A DNA stretch of 38,797 nucleotides, taken from Actinomycetota bacterium. Its GTDB lineage: Bacteria > Actinomycetota > Acidimicrobiia > Acidimicrobiales > VFJN01. The notes under the pieces are model-generated. The model saw only the letters and a list, made by a program, of their open reading frames with translations. It was not told the origin of the DNA and ran no database searches. How positions within the stretch are numbered: position 1 is the first letter of the stretch; each line of letters opens with the position of its first letter. Both the position numbers and the translations under genes were made by a program. The stretch is from NCBI GenBank assembly GCA_009886035.1, contig VFJN01000193.1, forward strand, positions 1 through 38,797. Direction: 5' to 3'. Below, piece after piece: positions 36,280 through 38,797 of this stretch.

Positions 36280-38132
36280 GCACCGACACCCACGCCCCGA
36301 AGATCGACCTCACCGCCCCCGATACTCGAGCGGCGAGCCGCTGGAACTCCGCCGGCATGCCCACCGAGAAGTCCACCGAGTTTGGCGTGGCGGTCCGACG
36401 CCTTCTCCGGCTGCTGGGCCCGGAACGGCCCGTGCTGGTGCTGGTGGCCATCACCGCCATCGTGAGCGCCACCCTCAACGTGCTCGGGCCACGCGTGCTC
36501 GGCCACGGCACCGATGTGATCGTCCAAGGAATGCGCGGTCCCACCGGGATCAACGTCAGCGAACTCCACCGCGTGCTCCGCCAGGCGATCGCTCTCTACG
36601 CCGGTTCGGCGATACTTTCCCTGGCCACCGCGTGGATGATTGCGGGAGTGGTGCAGCGACTCATGCACCGCCTCCGACTCCAGGCTGAAGCCAAGGTCCA
36701 CGCGCTGCCGCTTCGCTACATCGATCGTCAGGCCCGCGGCGACCTCCTCAGCCGAGTGACCAACGACCTCGACAATCTGGCGCAAAGCCTGCAGCAAACC
36801 CTCAGCCAAATGCTTACATCGGTCCTTCTGCTTATCGGCGTCGCCACCATGATGATCCTGATCTCCCCGTCGCTGGCCCTCGTCGCCCTCACCACGGTTC
36901 CCGTTTCGGTCTTTGGCATGAAGAAGGTGGCCGCCCGGGCTCGCCCGAAATATCTCGCCCAGTGGGGAGCCACGGGCACCCTCAACGGTCAGATCGAGGA
37001 GGCCTTCACCGGCCACACCATCGTGCGAGCGTTTGGCCGCCAGCAGGAGGTGGAAGCCCGCTTCGCTACCACCAACGACACGCTCTACGAGGCCGCCTTT
37101 GGCGCCCAGTTCATGTCCAGCCTGATGCAGCCCCTCACGATGTTCCTCGGCAACATCCAGTACGTGCTCGTGGCCGTGGTGGGCGGGATGCGGGTGGCGA
37201 CGGGCAGCGTCTCGATCGGCGACGTCCAAGCCTTCATTCAGTACTCGCGCACCTTCTCGATGCCCCTCACCCAGTTGGCTTCGATGCTGAACGTTTTCCA
37301 ATCTGGGATCGCATCCCTCGAACGGGTGCTCGAACTGCTCGACAGCGAGGAGGAGACGCCCGACCCGATCGATAGCGCCCCCCTCGCCACCGCCGCCGGC
37401 CGGGTCGCCTTCGAAAACGTGTCCTTCTCCTACGATCCCGACCGCCCCCTCATCGATGGTCTCTCCCTGGTGGCCGAACCGGGCCAAACCATCGCCATCG
37501 TGGGTCCCACCGGGGCCGGGAAGACCACCCTGGTGAACCTCATCATGCGGTTCTACGACCTCGATGGAGGGTGCATCACCCTCGACGGACGCGACATCGC
37601 CCACATCCCGAGACGAGTGCTGCGGGAAAACATCGGCATGGTGCTCCAGGACACCTGGCTCTTCGGCGGGACCATCCGCGAAAACATCGCCTACGGCCAA
37701 CCCGGCGCCTCGGAGGAGCAGATTCTTACCGCAGCGCGATCCACCTACGTCGACCACTTCGTAGCCACCCTGCCCGACGGCTACGACACCGTGATCAACG
37801 AGGAGGGCGACAACATCTCGGCGGGACAAAAACAGTTGATCACCATCGCGCGCGCCTTCCTGTCCCAACCGACCATCCTCATCCTCGACGAAGCCACCAG
37901 TTCGGTCGACACGCGCACCGAGGTGCTCATCCAAGAGGCCATGAACGCTCTACGGGTAAACCGCACGAGCTTCGTCATCGCCCACCGGCTCTCCACGATC
38001 CGGGGCGCCGACGTGATCCTCGTGATGGAGGACGGCCGCATCGTGGAGCAGGGCCATCACGACGAACTTCTCAGCCACGACGGGCCCTACTTCCGCCTCT
38101 ACAACTCCCAGTTCACCGCCGCCATCTCCTGA
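36276..38132 (+). CDS. ABC exporter half-transporter, canonical Walker B partner
   Basis: The 618-residue product has an extra N-terminal stretch of about 40 residues, six membrane helices and an ATPase domain with Walker A GPTGAGKTT (K416), signature ISAGQ (514-518, off-consensus) and a normal Walker B LILDEATSSVD (E539). In a dimer, the off-consensus signature here pairs with the Asp-type Walker B of the neighbour, so one ATP site is degenerate and one is active. Start ATG 36276 by ATGA overlap; the ORF-track start at 35868 lies within the upstream gene. Substrate unknown: drugs, lipids or peptides are all possible. Confidence 0.92.
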   Translation: MSTDTHAPKIDLTAPDTRAASRWNSAGMPTEKSTEFGVAVRRLLRLLGPERPVLVLVAITAIVSATLNVLGPRVLGHGTDVIVQGMRGPTGINVSELHRVLRQAIALYAGSAILSLATAWMIAGVVQRLMHRLRLQAEAKVHALPLRYIDRQARGDLLSRVTNDLDNLAQSLQQTLSQMLTSVLLLIGVATMMILISPSLALVALTTVPVSVFGMKKVAARARPKYLAQWGATGTLNGQIEEAFTGHTIVRAFGRQQEVEARFATTNDTLYEAAFGAQFMSSLMQPLTMFLGNIQYVLVAVVGGMRVATGSVSIGDVQAFIQYSRTFSMPLTQLASMLNVFQSGIASLERVLELLDSEEETPDPIDSAPLATAAGRVAFENVSFSYDPDRPLIDGLSLVAEPGQTIAIVGPTGAGKTTLVNLIMRFYDLDGGCITLDGRDIAHIPRRVLRENIGMVLQDTWLFGGTIRENIAYGQPGASEEQILTAARSTYVDHFVATLPDGYDTVINEEGDNISAGQKQLITIARAFLSQPTILILDEATSSVDTRTEVLIQEAMNALRVNRTSFVIAHRLSTIRGADVILVMEDGRIVEQGHHDELLSHDGPYFRLYNSQFTAAIS

Positions 38133-38136
38133 AGCA

Positions 38137-38154
38137 CCCCAATCCGGAGTGGGG
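38137..38154. terminator. Short hairpin between convergent ABC and hypothetical genes
   Basis: CCCCA and TGGGG form a 5-bp stem across 8 nt in the 25-nt gap between two convergent stops. Weak, without a U-tract. Confidence 0.3.
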
Positions 38155-38157
38155 AGA

Positions 38158-38550
38158 TCAACCCACCGGCGGCAGCAGCGTGAGGGGCACCACCGTCACC
38201 GGGCCCTGCCCGACGCGACAATGCGCCTCGATGGTGGAGGGGGTGGTGGCGTAGGTCAGTTCGGCCCGCACCAGCCGATAGGTGAACTTCCCCGGCTCCA
38301 CCGTGAACGGTGAGGCGTTGCGGGCCACCTGCTCTCCGGCCTCGTCGCGAAACTCCACCACCAGTACTCCCTCACCCGCCTCCTCGGCGCGGCAGCGCAC
38401 CAGCACGATGAGATGGGGAGTGACGGTGACCGGAGCCGGCTCCGGTGCGGCCATCGAAAACATGATGCCGCCCAAATCGATGCGCGTGGACGGCCCGGGT
38501 GCCTCCCGCAACTGCAGATCCTCGCTGAACAGGGCCGCCACAATGTCCAT
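38158..38550 (-). CDS. Hypothetical beta-rich protein
   Basis: The 130-residue product begins MDIVAALFSEDLQLREAPG and is dominated by alternating hydrophobic strands (LIVLVRCRA, GVLVVEFRDEAGEQVARN, FTYRLVRAELTY, VTVVPLTLLPP), suggesting a small beta-sandwich. I cannot assign a family with confidence; it resembles in outline the DUF6941-type proteins. No signal peptide. I chose ATG 38550 over the ORF track's TTG at 38559; TAGCGT lies 8 nt upstream, in keeping with a leaderless start. The following 60 nt to the next gene contain only C/G-rich short stems. Confidence 0.65.
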   Translation of the reverse strand: MDIVAALFSEDLQLREAPGPSTRIDLGGIMFSMAAPEPAPVTVTPHLIVLVRCRAEEAGEGVLVVEFRDEAGEQVARNASPFTVEPGKFTYRLVRAELTYATTPSTIEAHCRVGQGPVTVVPLTLLPPVG

Positions 38551-38610
38551 GGGGCGCAACGCTAACGGAAGAGGTCGGGCCCCCCACCACCCCCATAGGG
38601 GACGGGCCCC

Positions 38611-38797
38611 TCAGTCGGCGGTGACCTTCCGCGCAAAGGCCACCGTGGCCGACTCCACCAAGGCTCGGTCGTAGTCCAACGTGGCGACGTGAAAACTCTT
38701 CTCGAGCCAGAGGTGCTCCACCGGACCGTCGATTTCCGCCACCAGGATGTTGCTGTCCTCGGGGTTCACTACATGGTCCTGGCGACTGGTGATCACC
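38611..38797 (-). CDS. Alpha/beta hydrolase C-terminus (carboxylesterase/lipase-like), truncated by the window
   Basis: Only the last 61 residues are present. SRQDHVVNPEDSNILVAEI and LEKSFHVATLDYD match the acid-residue strand (D) and catalytic His (H) segments of carboxylesterase / monoacylglycerol-lipase-like hydrolases. The M given by the ORF track is probably an internal Val codon (GTG), and the gene continues beyond the right edge. Confidence 0.7.
   Translation of the reverse strand, partial: VITSRQDHVVNPEDSNILVAEIDGPVEHLWLEKSFHVATLDYDRALVESATVAFARKVTAD

Overview
The window is high-GC DNA (roughly two thirds G+C by eye), densely packed, with many ATGA/GTGA/TGATG start-stop overlaps. Gene content points to an actinomycete: a long actinobacterial-type leuA, a mycobacterial-type serC, an IclR-family regulator divergent from leuCD, Excalibur- and sunset-domain proteins, and GatCAB with tRNA-Gln. 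I would guess class Acidimicrobiia, but that placement is inference.

Layout. 1-900: the tail of an Excalibur-domain protein, a decayed tyrosine-recombinase C-terminus, a strong terminator and tRNA-Gln(CUG); this looks like the scar of an old tRNA-integrated element. 948-7226 (minus): leuB-ilvE-cimA-hypothetical-gltX-DUF218, read as one operon behind a transcription attenuator. 7305-9332 (plus): an acyl-CoA synthetase and greA. 9357-12068: an NdgR/LtbR-like IclR regulator divergent from leuCD across a shared promoter/operator. 12078-15433 (minus): leuA, with a second attenuator, followed by a secreted M1 peptidase. 15454-21809: a sunset-domain protein, serA, an S9 peptidase, a class I aminotransferase and serC. 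21921-24386 (plus): a second acyl-CoA synthetase and a signal-peptidase-like membrane protein. 24387-29653 (minus): ilvD, a third attenuator, ilvB-ilvN-ilvC. 29708-32882 (minus): gatCAB. 32883-38132 (plus): an SDR enzyme, a TetR regulator and an asymmetric two-gene ABC exporter. 38158-38797 (minus): a hypothetical protein and the end of an alpha/beta hydrolase.

How the genes fit together. The window holds almost the whole branched-chain amino acid route: cimA (2-oxobutyrate precursor from pyruvate, bypassing threonine), leuABCD, ilvB, ilvN, ilvC, ilvD and ilvE, plus serA and serC for serine. No ilvA is present here. Three transcription units (leuB, leuA, ilvB) start with the same design: a sigma70-like promoter whose -10 box lies 6-7 nt before a 11-12 codon reading frame; Leu/Ile/Val codons in that frame; a TAG stop embedded in the foot of a 9-10 bp hairpin; then a second hairpin shaped like a terminator. 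The leader peptides therefore appear to be translated from leaderless transcripts. leuCD instead appears to be controlled by the IclR regulator. gltX, gatCAB and a tRNA-Gln with a U1-A72 pair together indicate the indirect (transamidation) route to Gln-tRNA.

The most interesting signals are the three parallel leaderless-leader attenuators, gltX lying inside an attenuated branched-chain operon, the TetR operator sitting in its own promoter, the asymmetric ABC exporter, and a signal-peptidase-like protein that seems to lack its catalytic base.
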